DNA of 64,000 bases from NCBI GenBank assembly GCA_950097015.1, contig CATNEN010000013.1, positions 855,895 through 919,894 of the forward strand, in the 5' to 3' direction. Of this stretch, positions 12,601 to 22,200 are shown piece by piece. The first letter of the stretch is position 1. Each line of letters starts with the position of its first letter. Position numbers and translations under genes: made by a program. The notes below the pieces were generated by a model that ran no database searches, was not told where the DNA came from, and saw nothing but the letters and a program-made list of their open reading frames with translations. The DNA is from Macrostomum hystrix (Eukaryota; Platyhelminthes; Macrostomidae).

Positions 12601-14278
12601 CTTTAATGACCTTCAGGTGAACACAATCTAAAGAACGTCAGGTGAACATAATCTAAAGAACGTCAGGTGTACACTATCTAAAAACCATCAGGTGTACGCT
12701 ATCTAAAAACCATCAGGTGTACACCAAGGACCACTAGGAATTACATATATAAGTTAAGTTGTCCTTGGTGTACACTATCTAAAAACCGTCAGGTGTACAC
12801 TATCTAAAAACCGTCAGGTGTACACTATCTAAAAACCGTCAGGTGTACACTATCTAAAAACCGTCAGGTGTACACTATCTAAAAACCGTCAGGTGTACAC
12901 TATCTAAAAACCGTCAGGTGTACACTATCTAAAAACCGTCAGGTGTACACTATCTAAAAACCGTCAGGTGTACACTATCTAAAAACCGTCAGGTGTACAC
13001 TATCTAAAAACCGTCAGGTGTACACTATCTAATCACGCGGTAGCGAATCCCAATAGAATCTCACAATATTGGGCTTGGCAGACCAGCCAGGTCTTCGCTC
13101 CCTGGCAAAATCTCTGTAGGTCTTCACTGCCATCAGGAGGCTCTCGGTTCCGCCCGAGGTGACATTGCCCCGCGCTCCAGTCCCGGCGTGCAGCATGCCG
13201 GCGGTCATCTGGACGAGTTCCACTTCGAAGCGGCGCAGCGCGGCAAACAGTGTCGGATTGAGGGCATTCTCATGCATGAATGCGCGCATGTACTCGGCCA
13301 CAACCTGGCGCTGATCGGCCGTCAGGCTGCCAGCCAGCTCGGCGGCGTCCTCGGACACGAAGTCCAACGCTGCGCGCTCCTGAGCGGCGGCCAGGGCTCG
13401 GCCGAGAACTTCGACAGCCTCGGAGTAGACGTAGGCGAACATTCGATCGGTTTTGTGAGTTCGCAGGGACTCCACCTGGGCCAGGAGCTGCTGGGGATCT
13501 TCGCCTGCGGTTTGTGCAATGATGCTACTATTTTTAGAAGTGAATTTGTGGGGAATCCCTTTTTAATCGACCAAGCACGTGACTTGACCATAGAAAATTT
13601 CTATTAGGTCGATTACCAAAAAAAACGGTGTAAGTTGAGTGTACTTAAGGCATTTAGCAACCTTAATGTCTTAATGTTATCCCATTGATGTCTCAATGTT
13701 ATCCCATTGATGTCTCAATGTTATCCCACTGATGTCTCAATGTTATCCCATTGATGTCTCAATGTTATCCCACTGATGTCTCAATGTTATCCCATTGATG
13801 TCTCAATGTTATCCCACTGATGTCTCAATGTTATCCCATTGATGTCTCAATGTTATCCCACTGATGTCTCAATGTTATCCCATTGATGTCTCAATGTTAT
13901 CCCATTGATGTCTCAATGTTATCCCATTGATGTCTCAATGTTATCCCATTGATGTCTCAATGTTATCACCCCAGTCTCAGTGTTATCCCCTCAGTATTGA
14001 TGACCCAGATGGGATTTGAATCCCTCACCTTTCTCTGGAATCTGCACCGGCTGCGGCCCGCCAGCCTTGATGCCGAGGTCCTCGGAGATGATGCGAGCCG
14101 CCTGTTGGCGAAGGCCTGCTGAAATGGCTCTGCGAAGCGCCGGCACCTTCCGCACACTGTCCAGGATGAATGCGATGGGACCGTCGTACCAGACTCTGAC
14201 AGCCGCCAGCAAGAACAGAACGGTGGCGACGGCCTTCACCGTCAGCTCGACCAGGGCAGCCAGCACAGCAAAGCTCAT
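9662..14278 (-). CDS. SGPL1: Sphingosine-1-phosphate lyase (8 coding exons, complete)
   Basis: PLP-dependent enzyme that irreversibly cleaves sphingosine 1-phosphate into a long-chain aldehyde and phosphoethanolamine; the family sits in the ER membrane with its catalytic domain in the cytosol. Minus-strand exons: 14278-14029, 13504-13065, 12026-11755, 11524-11425, 10623-10387, 10294-10192, 9993-9875, 9778-9662. All junctions are GT-AG and keep phase, giving 545 residues (the human enzyme has 568). Seen: a hydrophobic N-terminal segment at about residues 3-26; 'TSGGTES' near 199-205; 'LHVDAC' with Asp311; '[13 protein letters not shown]' with the predicted PLP-Schiff-base Lys348 (bases 11445-11443); '[12 protein letters not shown]' in exon 5. 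The start is the ATG at 14278, just before the hydrophobic segment; the stop is TGA at 9664-9662. No disabling mutation is visible, so the gene looks functional. Introns 1, 2, 4 and 6 contain tandem repeats. Confidence 0.95.
10068..10170. repeat. Short degenerate tandem repeat in S1P lyase intron 6
   Basis: Irregular 7-14-bp repeats built on 'aaatccc' and 'aaatttc', ending about 20 bp from the exon 6 donor (10,191 on the minus strand). Confidence 0.75.
10743..11053 (+). repeat. 15-bp minisatellite in S1P lyase intron 4
   Basis: About 20 nearly identical copies of 'aggggaagtttccag', with rare 'ggggatg' and one 'aaagagaaag' variant. As the unit is a multiple of 3 all frames stay open. The array is intronic in the minus-strand gene, between the acceptor at 10,624 and the donor at 11,424. 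Confidence 0.95.
11155..11400 (+). mobile_element. SINE-like element B in S1P lyase intron 4
   Basis: The head contains a perfect T-arm-like hairpin at 11205-11221 (stem CGGGG/CCCCG, loop GTTCGAT) that includes a Pol III B box. The body contains 'cagtccatggactgaccag' and 'ccgtacactg', and an A/T-rich tail (about 11,350-11,400) follows. Body fragments recur in minus orientation at about 18,640-18,770 and 7940-8020. The acceptor strands of a tRNA do not pair, so this is a tRNA-derived repeat rather than a tRNA gene. Confidence 0.6.
12340..13032 (+). repeat. 25-bp minisatellite in S1P lyase intron 2
   Basis: Repeat of 'aggtgtacactatctaaaaa' plus 'ccgtc'. The part from 12,776 to 13,032 is nearly perfect; the part from 12,340 to 12,716 is diverged (aagaacgtc, ctttaatgacc, aaccatc). 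The perfect end lies next to the 5' splice site of intron 2 (donor at 13,064), about 30 bp away. Confidence 0.94.
12717..12775. repeat. Perfect 15-bp inverted repeat inside the 25-bp array
   Basis: 'gtgtacaccaaggac' (12717-12731) and its exact reverse complement 'gtccttggtgtacac' (12761-12775) flank a 29-nt AT-rich loop. It sits exactly at the boundary between the diverged and the homogeneous halves of the minisatellite. Confidence 0.85.
13660..13975 (+). repeat. 22-bp minisatellite in S1P lyase intron 1
   Basis: About 14 copies of 'tgtctcaatgttatcccatt' plus 'ga', with an alternating 'cccactga' variant. The array ends about 55 bp from the exon 1 donor at 14,028. Confidence 0.93.
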
Positions 14279-14590
14279 TGTGGTTGTTATTTCCGTATTT
14301 TTCTCTTTTTTCTTCTTCTTCTGAGTCTATTCTGAGTGAGTCTCGACTCAAACCCATTAGGCGTCAGTAAATATTCGTTTTGAGCATACTTTCAAACCAG
14401 GTGTACACAGCCTGTACAGTCCTGCTCTTGCCTGACCCTTGGCCTGAGGAGGTGGGGTTAGACTGTACACTTTGAGCTGTCTCCATTCGCATGCGACTCG
14501 GAGTTGTTTGTGATTCAATTAAAAAATTCTTATCGATAGAGAGAAATTTAATTCAGCCAAGGTGGAGATCATTTGTCTGCCTCAACTTGT
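14279..14590. other. 5' flank of the S1P lyase gene
   Basis: On the minus strand the start codon is preceded by 'ataacaaccacaATG' and an A/G-rich stretch at about 14,300-14,330. No TATA box or clear core promoter element is visible. Confidence 0.35.
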
Positions 14591-15010
14591 TATAGGTGTT
14601 AGCAAAGGCGCTGCTAATTGCTCTGCCTAATTAAATACGATGAAAGGTATCAGCACAGGTGATGCTAATTGCTCTGCCTAATTAAATACGATGAAAGGTA
14701 TCAGCACAGGTGATGCTAATTGCTCTGCCTAATTAAACACGATGAAAGGTATCAGCACAGGTGATGCTAATTGCTCTGCCTAATTAAATACGATGAAAGG
14801 TATCAGCACAGGTGATGCTAATTGCTCTGCCTAATTAAACACGATGAAAGGTATCAGCACAGGTGATGCTAATTGCTCTGCCTAATTAAACACGATGAAA
14901 GGTATCAGCACAGGTGATGCTAATTGCACTGCCACACTTGATACGATTAGAGGTGTTAGCAATGATGATGTTTAATCGCCCTGTCTCATTAAATACGATG
15001 AAAGGCATCA
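14590..15010 (+). repeat. 51-bp minisatellite
   Basis: About seven copies of a 51-bp unit containing 'atgaaaggtatcagcacagg' and 'tgatgctaattgctctgcc', joined by 'taattaaatacg'. Outer copies are diverged. It lies upstream of the S1P lyase start. Confidence 0.9.
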
Positions 15011-15600
15011 TCAGTACAGGTAAAATTGATCAATTTTTCTCGACGATATTGGGTCAGGTTGAGTTATTTTGATTTATAAAAATTAAAAATATTTGAGATA
15101 ATATTTGAGATTACATTTGAGAAAGTAATTATCAAGCGGTTTAAAATACCGGCCGATAATTTAAGGCCAAAAGATTGACTTGAAACAATGGGCTTATTTT
15201 ATCTATAGTAAAGTGATTTTCTAATTGTTACTGCACTGTATATTTCATTTTTTCCCCAGGAAAAAATAGATAAACGATTCACAATCTACAAAGAAAGATA
15301 GAAATAATGATGCATAACTTAGTTGTACCAGATGGCGATTCTGCAACCACTGGACAATAATCTCTACAATATTCAAGCCACTTTCTAAACTGGTATTGTA
15401 AAACGCATGGCAGGTATTAATTACTCACCAACAGGCACTATTCCGAGCTCAGTAGCTTAAGACCCGGCCTGACTTTGATAACTGCTCAGGAGCCATCGCC
15501 TACACGCACAGGCTTGGTCAGTTTGACCAGATTTTACCTGGCTCTCAAGAGCAGCAATCAAAAACTGACCGATGGGGCCACAATTTGAAGAAAATTGAGC
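15011..15600. other. No recognised feature
   Basis: AT-rich unique sequence; neither strand has a convincing exon. Confidence 0.45.
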
Positions 15601-16010
15601 AAATTTTCAGATTGTCTCAGTTGAGCACTCGGCAGGGTTTTATGCCCCTAGGCATTGGCAAGCACTTCCGGTGAGGTGGCTCTGCGGCCTTATCACCCAC
15701 ACCCCTCCCCCAACCAGAGGTGAGAACAGCTCCGATTGAATGCTGGATTTCAAATGAGAGAAACAAAGAAATATTATGAAGGATTTCTTCTTTCCAAACG
15801 ATAAATAAACTGCTATTTTTTTCTCGCGCTAAATTCCCAACACGGGTGCTGACGTGGCGCCGTGAAGAAGAATGGGGGATACATTTGGGAGGTCCGTGGG
15901 CGGTTTCTGGGATTTGGTTTACGATTCCCAGCTCATCCGGTTGTTTTTGGAGTCGGGATTCGACCACCGGAGGTGACGACTCAGAGTAAGGCAGAATGAG
16001 AAATGAGATC
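15601..16010 (-). mobile_element. Possible SINE-like element (minus orientation)
   Basis: On the minus strand 'ggtggtcgaatcccgac' (about 15,950-15,970) resembles a Pol III B box, followed by a body ending in 'ggcataaaaccctgccg' (about 15,630-15,650). No second copy is visible in the window and no target-site duplication was found, so the call rests on the B-box match alone. The 116-codon frame here has no recognisable family. Confidence 0.25.
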
Positions 16011-16150
16011 TGACAGACCGGGCTGTTGTGATATTTTTATTTATTCGATAATGTGGTTTCTGCATTGTGTCTCTGCAGTACAGACACCTATTTAGATTAG
16101 CCTATCTATCTAGTTTCAGTCAAATATTCTCAGAATGAGTTAGAAAACTG

Positions 16151-16926
16151 CTGTCAGGAGAGTGCTTCGGAGTTGTCAGGAGAGTGCTCAAAATCTTTCA
16201 GGAGAGTGCTTGGAGAGTGCTTCGGAGTTGTCAGGAGAGTGCTCAAAATCTTTCAGGAGAGTGCTCAAAATCTTTCAGGAGAGTGCTCAAAATCTGTCAG
16301 GAGAGTGCTCAAAATCTGTCAGGAGAGTGCTCAAAATCTGTCAGGAGAGTGCTCAGAATCTGTCAGGAGAGTGCTCAAAATCTGTCAGGAGAGTGCTCAA
16401 AATCTGTCAGGAGAGTGCTCAGAATCTGTCAGGAGAGTGCTTAGAATCTGTCAGGAGAGTGCTCAGAATCTGTCAGGAGAGTGCTCAAAATCTGTCAGGA
16501 GAGTGCTCAAAATCTGTCAGGAGAGTGCTCAAAATCTGTCAGGAGAGTGCTCAAAATCTGTCAGGAGAGTGCTCAAAATCTGTCAGGAGAGTGCTCAAAA
16601 TCTGTCAGGAGAGTGCTCAGAATCTGTCAGGAGAGTGCTTAGAATCTGTCAGGAGAGTGCTCAGAATCTGTCAGGAGAGTGCTCAAAATCTGTCAGGAGA
16701 GTGCTCAAAATCTTTCAGGAGAGTGCTCAAAATCTTTCAGGAGAGTGCTTGGAGAGTGCTTCGGAGTTGTCAGGAGAGTGCTCAAAATCTGTCAGGAGAG
16801 TGCTCAAAATCTGTCAGGAGAGTGCTCAAAATCTTTCAGGAGAGTGCTTGGAGAGTGCTTCGGAGTTGTCAGAAGAGTGCTCAAAATCTGTCAGGAGAGT
16901 GCTCAAAATCTGTCTGGAGAGTGCTC
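16151..16926 (+). repeat. 22-bp minisatellite
   Basis: About 35 copies of 'caggagagtgctcaaaatct' plus 'gt', with variants 'tcagaatct', 'ttagaatct', 'tctttcagg' and a compound 'gcttggagagtgcttcggag' block that recurs at about 16,208, 16,748 and 16,848. Three plus frames are open through the array; I do not treat them as genes. Confidence 0.94.
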
Positions 16927-17038
16927 AGATGGCTGCAAATTCGTTTATACTGCCAATTGAAAGCTAATCTAAGAAAACACGGATGTTCTGTTTAACAAAC
17001 AAAAGACAGTATTTCGATTCCATCAAGCGCAAATCTCG

Positions 17039-19140
17039 TCAAGGACCACTGGGTCTAGTAGTTGTCGCTGACTGGCCATCTGAAATGAAAGCGGTGGGCG
17101 CGACTAGCCGGGCCTTGAACAAAATCAACTTTTTTCGCATTGATTTTCTTTAGTCTCTACTAATCTCTACTAAAAGTAGGCACAAATGAGAAAGCATGAA
17201 ATTTTTTTTTGTTAAACAAATATGGATTCGCCGTCGAGGTTTATACAGAGCAATGTCAGTTGTCCTTGTCACCAGGGTTTTCGACAAGAATTGCTTGTGT
17301 TACCGGACACCGGTAACACCGGTATTACACCGGTGTAATGCTGACACCGGACGGCTTTGAAAGTTCATCGTAAAGGGGCGGAAAACTTGGATTTATAGCG
17401 ACTTTCACAAACAATCTGTCATTAGATTTGGGACCTATCGTGAAATAGGCAGTGCGAATTTGAACGGCCCCGTTGTCTTTCCCCAATGGGGAAAATAGCT
17501 CACCTTCGCTAGCCAGCCGGCGTGTCAGCCAGCGAACATCAGCGGGCAGCAGGGACCAGTCGGACTTCCTGGCTGCGTCTCGCTGACGAGTTAGTTGAAC
17601 AGCCAGCATGGCGACGAAGTTTGTGCGGCTGATACGACCGCTGGCTGTAAAATGATTGGTTGCGTGATAGACCATGGACTCTAGCGAGACTGCATAGCAA
17701 CCAAAATGAGGTTTTACCTACCTCGATCTGCAAACAGGCCTATCCATTCAGATGGTCTGTCATGGCAGCCGTCAAAGCCGAGCTTCGAGAACGCGTCAGC
17801 AAGACCTTCTGGCTGAAGCTGATTACGACCGGGCAAGCTTCGAAACACAGATTCTGCAACTAAAGTTAAAATAATTATAATCGTCTCAGATTAGTATGAT
17901 TACTAACTAATTCAGATTATCCAGCAAAGACTGACCGCTAAGCCATTCCTCTGAAATGGGACATTCGTCAATTAGAAGATCCTGAAATTATTGCATGCTG
18001 CATTGTGAAATCTACTGACAGTCACTCTGACAACTAGAAACAGTCACTCTAACAACTAGAAACAGTCACTCTGACAACTCGAAACAGTCACTCTGACACT
18101 TAAAAACAGTCACTCTAACAACTAGAAACAGTCACTATAACAACTAGAAACAGTCACTCTAACAACTAGAAACAGTCACTCTGACACTTAGAAACAGTCA
18201 CTCTAACAACTAGAAACAGTCACTATAACAACTAGAAACAGTCACTCTAACAACTAGAAACAGTCACTCTATAAACTAGAAACAGTCACTCTAACAACTA
18301 GAAACAGTCACTCCGACACCTAGAAAGAGTCACTCTGACAACTAGAAAGAGTCACTCTGACAACTAGAAACTTGACTCTCTCACCACCCGGGCCAGTCTC
18401 CCCTGTCCCTCTGCGTTTAGCCTAACTCGCCGACAACCGCGTCCACGACTGTACGACAGACAGTCCACAGACAGTCGGTCCAGTTCTGGCTTGGAGACAA
18501 CGATTGGCGGCTTGTCATACTCTGACAGGCACCGAGTTGAGACTGATGAAGTTGAATAATTGCTTGAGACCGTCGCCACCGCTTGCCTGTTAGTGAAAAT
18601 ATATGTACTTGATTGATAGATTGAGAATTTTCCGTGCCCAGTAAGGCCAGATGTACAGCCGCAGCAATTTCCCAGCGCCTCTAAACGCTGTGTACAGCTT
18701 CTCAGTCCATGGACAATTGACGCCGCAGCACACAACTAGATTTCTGCCCCAACTAATTCTGGTACCCACATTGATCCTATTAATGTTTTATTAATATAAA
18801 CCTGACTAAAATATTAATTAGAGATAATAAAATATTGAAAGACTTACACTTCAACAACAACTTTGCTGTGCGGCATCAAAGTTAATTTCTTGGAAAGATC
18901 GAATACACAATGAAAACCCGCTGCAATACGCTTTAGTGCTTGGCTGAATCTGCGGAACTGGGTATATTGTAGTTAGATAGAGTCTGTACCCGTAATTTAT
19001 ACAATGTGGAGATTTGGTATTTCACGAAACTAACGGTCTGTTGCGTTTGTGTTTACACTGCACCTGTCTCCGGGATGGACCGGAGGTAATGGGTCAAGTG
19101 GAACAGATCGAAATGGCGTTGACTTTCCAAGCAACCGGGG
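17039..19140 (-). CDS. Unrecognised spliced gene, 5' incomplete
   Basis: Minus-strand exons with matching phases and GT-AG borders: 19140-19064, 18949-18848, 18586-18385, 17981-17936, 17859-17722, 17689-17504 and a short possible last exon 17079-17039. Joined they give 792 nt, 263 residues plus a stop, without internal stops. The most convincing segments are 'QALKRIAAGFHCVFDLSKKL', 'KPELDRLSVDCLSYSRGRG', 'GLADAFSKLGFDGCHDRPSE' and 'TNFVAMLAVQLTRQRDAARK'. I do not recognise the family; the spacing in the fifth and sixth exons is loosely EF-hand-like but lacks a clear calcium loop. The first listed exon has a weak donor (GTGCAG) and the last exon is tentative. Earlier exons would lie right of the 47-bp array, which would then be intronic. 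Exons are GC-rich like those of S1P lyase. Confidence 0.55.
17225..17500 (+). repeat. Dispersed repeat C, copy 1
   Basis: 'gaggtttatacagagcaatg', 'gttgtccttgtcaccaggg', 'ctttgaaagtt', 'gaaataggcagtgcgaattt' and 'tctttccccaatgggg' align in order with 29,125-29,278 plus 29,868-29,915. This copy has an extra palindromic block at 17,299-17,339. It lies in the last predicted intron of the unrecognised minus-strand gene and explains the open frame running past that gene's 17,504 donor. Confidence 0.7.
17299..17339. repeat. Two adjacent palindromes
   Basis: 'gttaccggacaccggtaac' (17299-17317) forms an 8-bp perfect stem with a 3-nt loop, and 'attacaccggtgtaat' (17324-17339) is a perfect 16-bp palindrome. 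Both are built on ACCGGT and are absent from the other copy of repeat C. Confidence 0.85.
18014..18372 (+). repeat. 22-bp minisatellite in an intron
   Basis: About 16 copies of 'cactctaacaactagaaaca' plus 'gt', with 'ctgacactta' and 'ctataacaac' variants. It ends 12 bp from the donor of the 18586-18385 exon. Confidence 0.93.
18620..18790 (-). mobile_element. SINE B fragment
   Basis: On the minus strand 'gtaccagaattagttgggg', 'tgtccatggactgagaagc' and 'tgtacacagcg' align with the body of the element at 11,265-11,345. The tRNA-like head is not visible. It supplies the first part of a 123-codon minus frame that runs into the real exon at 18,586. Confidence 0.5.
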
Positions 19141-19254
19141 CTAACATAGGAGAAAGGTTGCTGTTTATTTATTCTTGTGATTTTCATCTGCATCGAGTGA
19201 AAGGAACTAAACTGACATTTCGCTCCCTTAGAATTGCATTGCCTCACTAAGCAC

Positions 19255-22200
19255 TCTACTAGTTCACTCGGTACATTTCACTCCATTCTTCTTCACTTGT
19301 CACTCTTCTGAATATAACAATCAACTTACACTTCACTCTGTACTTGGCACTCTTCTGAATATAACAATCGCCTTACACTTCACTCTGTACTTGGCACTCT
19401 TCTGAATATAACAATCGCCTTACACTTCACTCTGTACTTGGCACTCTTCTGAATATAACAATCGCCTTACACTTCACTCTGTACTTGGCACTCTTCTGAA
19501 TATAACAATCGCCTTACAATTCACTCTGTACTTGTCACTCTTCTAATTATAACAATCGACTTACACTTCAGTCTGTACTTGTCACTCTTCTGAATATAAC
19601 AATCGACTTACACTTCACTCTGTACTTGTCACTCTTCGGAATCTAACAATCGCCTTACACTTCACTCTGTACTTGTCACTCTTCTGAATATAACAATCGC
19701 CTTACACTTCACTCTGTACTTGTCACTCTTCTGAATCTAACAATCGCCTTACACTTCACTCTGTACTTGTCCCTCTTCTGAATATAACAATCAACTTACA
19801 CTTCACTCTGTACTTGTTGTGACTTACACGTAAATTTAAGTGAGGCTTAAATAATGGTTGGTTGTTGGTGCGATTAGAAATCCTTGCGGCGGTCCGAGAG
19901 CCAGCGGGTCAAGAATATATAGCCAGAAGTCTCGTAACCAATTTTATTGATTTTATTATAGCGAGATAACAATGGGGGAGCTGAGCGTACATTGTAGAGA
20001 GAAAGATAAGAGACGAGCGATCGAGAGGGGTGGCGAACACGGGGGGGTTGAGGCGTACATTAGAGAAAAGGTGGGCAGGCAGCGAAGATACGAGTAATGC
20101 ATGAGGGGGTCCAGTGCAGGCGCACTTCATGATAATTTAGCGACAGTACTTGTCACTCTTCGGAATCTAACAATCAACTTACACTTCACTCTGTACTTGT
20201 CACTCTTCTGAATATAACAATCGCCTTACACTTCACTCTGTACTTGTCACTCTTCTGAACATAACAATCGCCTTACACTTCACTCTGTACTTGGCACTCT
20301 TCTGAATATAACAATCGCCTTACACTTCACTCTGTACTTGTCACTCTTCTGAATATAACAATCGCCTTACACTTCACTCTGTACTTGTCACTCTTCTGAA
20401 TATAACAATCGCCTTACACTTCACTCTGTACTTGTCACTCTTCTGAGTATAACAATCGCCTTACACTTCACTCTGTATTTGTCACTCTTCTGAATATAAC
20501 AATCGCCTTACACTTCACTCTGTACTTGTCACTCTTCGGAATCTAACAATCAACTTACACTTCACTCTGTACTTGTCACTCTTCGGAATCTAACAATCGC
20601 CTTACACTTCACTCTGTACTTGGCACTCTTCTGAATATAACAATCGCCTTACACTTCACTCTGTACTTGTCACTCTTCGGAATCTAACAATCGCCTTACA
20701 CTTCACTCTGTACTTGTCACTCTTCTGAATATAACAATCGCCTTACACTTCACTCTGTACTTGTCACTCTTCTGAATATAACAATCGCCTTACACTTCAA
20801 TCTGTACTTGTCACTGTTCTGAATCTAACAATCGCCTTACACTTCACTCTGTACTTGTCACTCTTCTGAATATAACAATCGCCTTACACTTCACTCTGTA
20901 CTTGTCACTCTTCTGAATATAACAATCGCCTTACACTTCACTCTGTACTTGTCACTCTTCTGAATCTAACAATCGCCTTACACTTCACTCTGTACTTGTC
21001 ACTCTTCTGAATATAACAATCGCCTTACACTTCACTCTGTACTTGGCACTCTTCTGAATATAACAATCGCCTTACACTTCACTCTGTACTTGTCACTCTT
21101 CTAATTATAACAATCGACTTACACTTCAGTCTGTACTTGTCACTCTTCTGAATATAACAATCGACTTACACTTCAGTCTGTACTTGTCACTCTTCTGAAT
21201 ATAACAATCGCCTTACACTTCACTCTGTACTTGTCACTCTTCGGAATCTAACAATCGCCTTACACTTCACTCTGTACTTGTCACTCTTCTGAATATAACA
21301 ATCAACTTACACTTCACTCTGTACTTGTCACTCTTCGGAATCTAACAATCAACTTACACTTCACTCTGTACTTGGCACTCTTCTGAATATAACAATCGCC
21401 TTACACTTCACTCTGTACTTGTCACTCTTCTGAATATAACAATCAACTTACACTTCACTCTGTACTTGTCACTCTTCGGAATCTAACAATCAACTTACAC
21501 TTCACTCTGTACTTGTCACTCTTCTGAATATAACAATCGCCTTACACTTCACTCTGTACTTGTCACTCTTCGGAATCTAACAATCAACTTACACTTCACT
21601 CTGTACTTGTCACTCTTCGGAATCTAACAATCGCCTTACACTTCACTCTGTACTTGGCACTCTTCTGAATATAACAATCGCCTTACACTTCACTCTGTAC
21701 TTGTCACTCTTCGGAATCTAACAATCGCCTTACACTTCACTCTGTACTTGTCACTCTTCTGAATATAACAATCGCCTTACACTTCACTCTGTACTTGTCA
21801 CTCTTCTGAATCTAACAATCGCCTTACACTTCACTCTGTACTTGTCACTCTTCTGAATATAACAATCGCCTTACACTTCACTCTGTACTTGGCACTCTTC
21901 TGAATATAACAATCGCCTTACACTTCACTCTGTACTTGTCACTCTTCTAATTATAACAATCGACTTACACTTCAGTCTGTACTTGTCACTCTTCTGAATA
22001 TAACAATCGACTTACACTTCAGTCTGTACTTGTCACTCTTCTGAATATAACAATCGCCTTACACTTCACTCTGTACTTGTCACTCTTCGGAATCTAACAA
22101 TCGCCTTACACTTCACTCTGTACTTGTCACTCTTCTGAATATAACAATCAACTTACACTTCACTCTGTACTTGTCACTCTTCGGAATCTAACAATCAACT

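Noticed and set aside
16162-16995. Plus frames of 277 and 264 codons
   Set aside because: Same reason: a 22-bp array open in three frames.
17325-17504. Continuation of the minus-strand exon past its donor at 17,504
   Set aside because: The sequence belongs to dispersed repeat C, also found at 29.1 kb, and a good GTGAGC donor precedes it.
18587-18735. N-terminal part of the 123-codon minus frame
   Set aside because: It is SINE B-derived sequence upstream of a clear acceptor; the spliced exon starting at 18,586 fits the upstream exon's phase.
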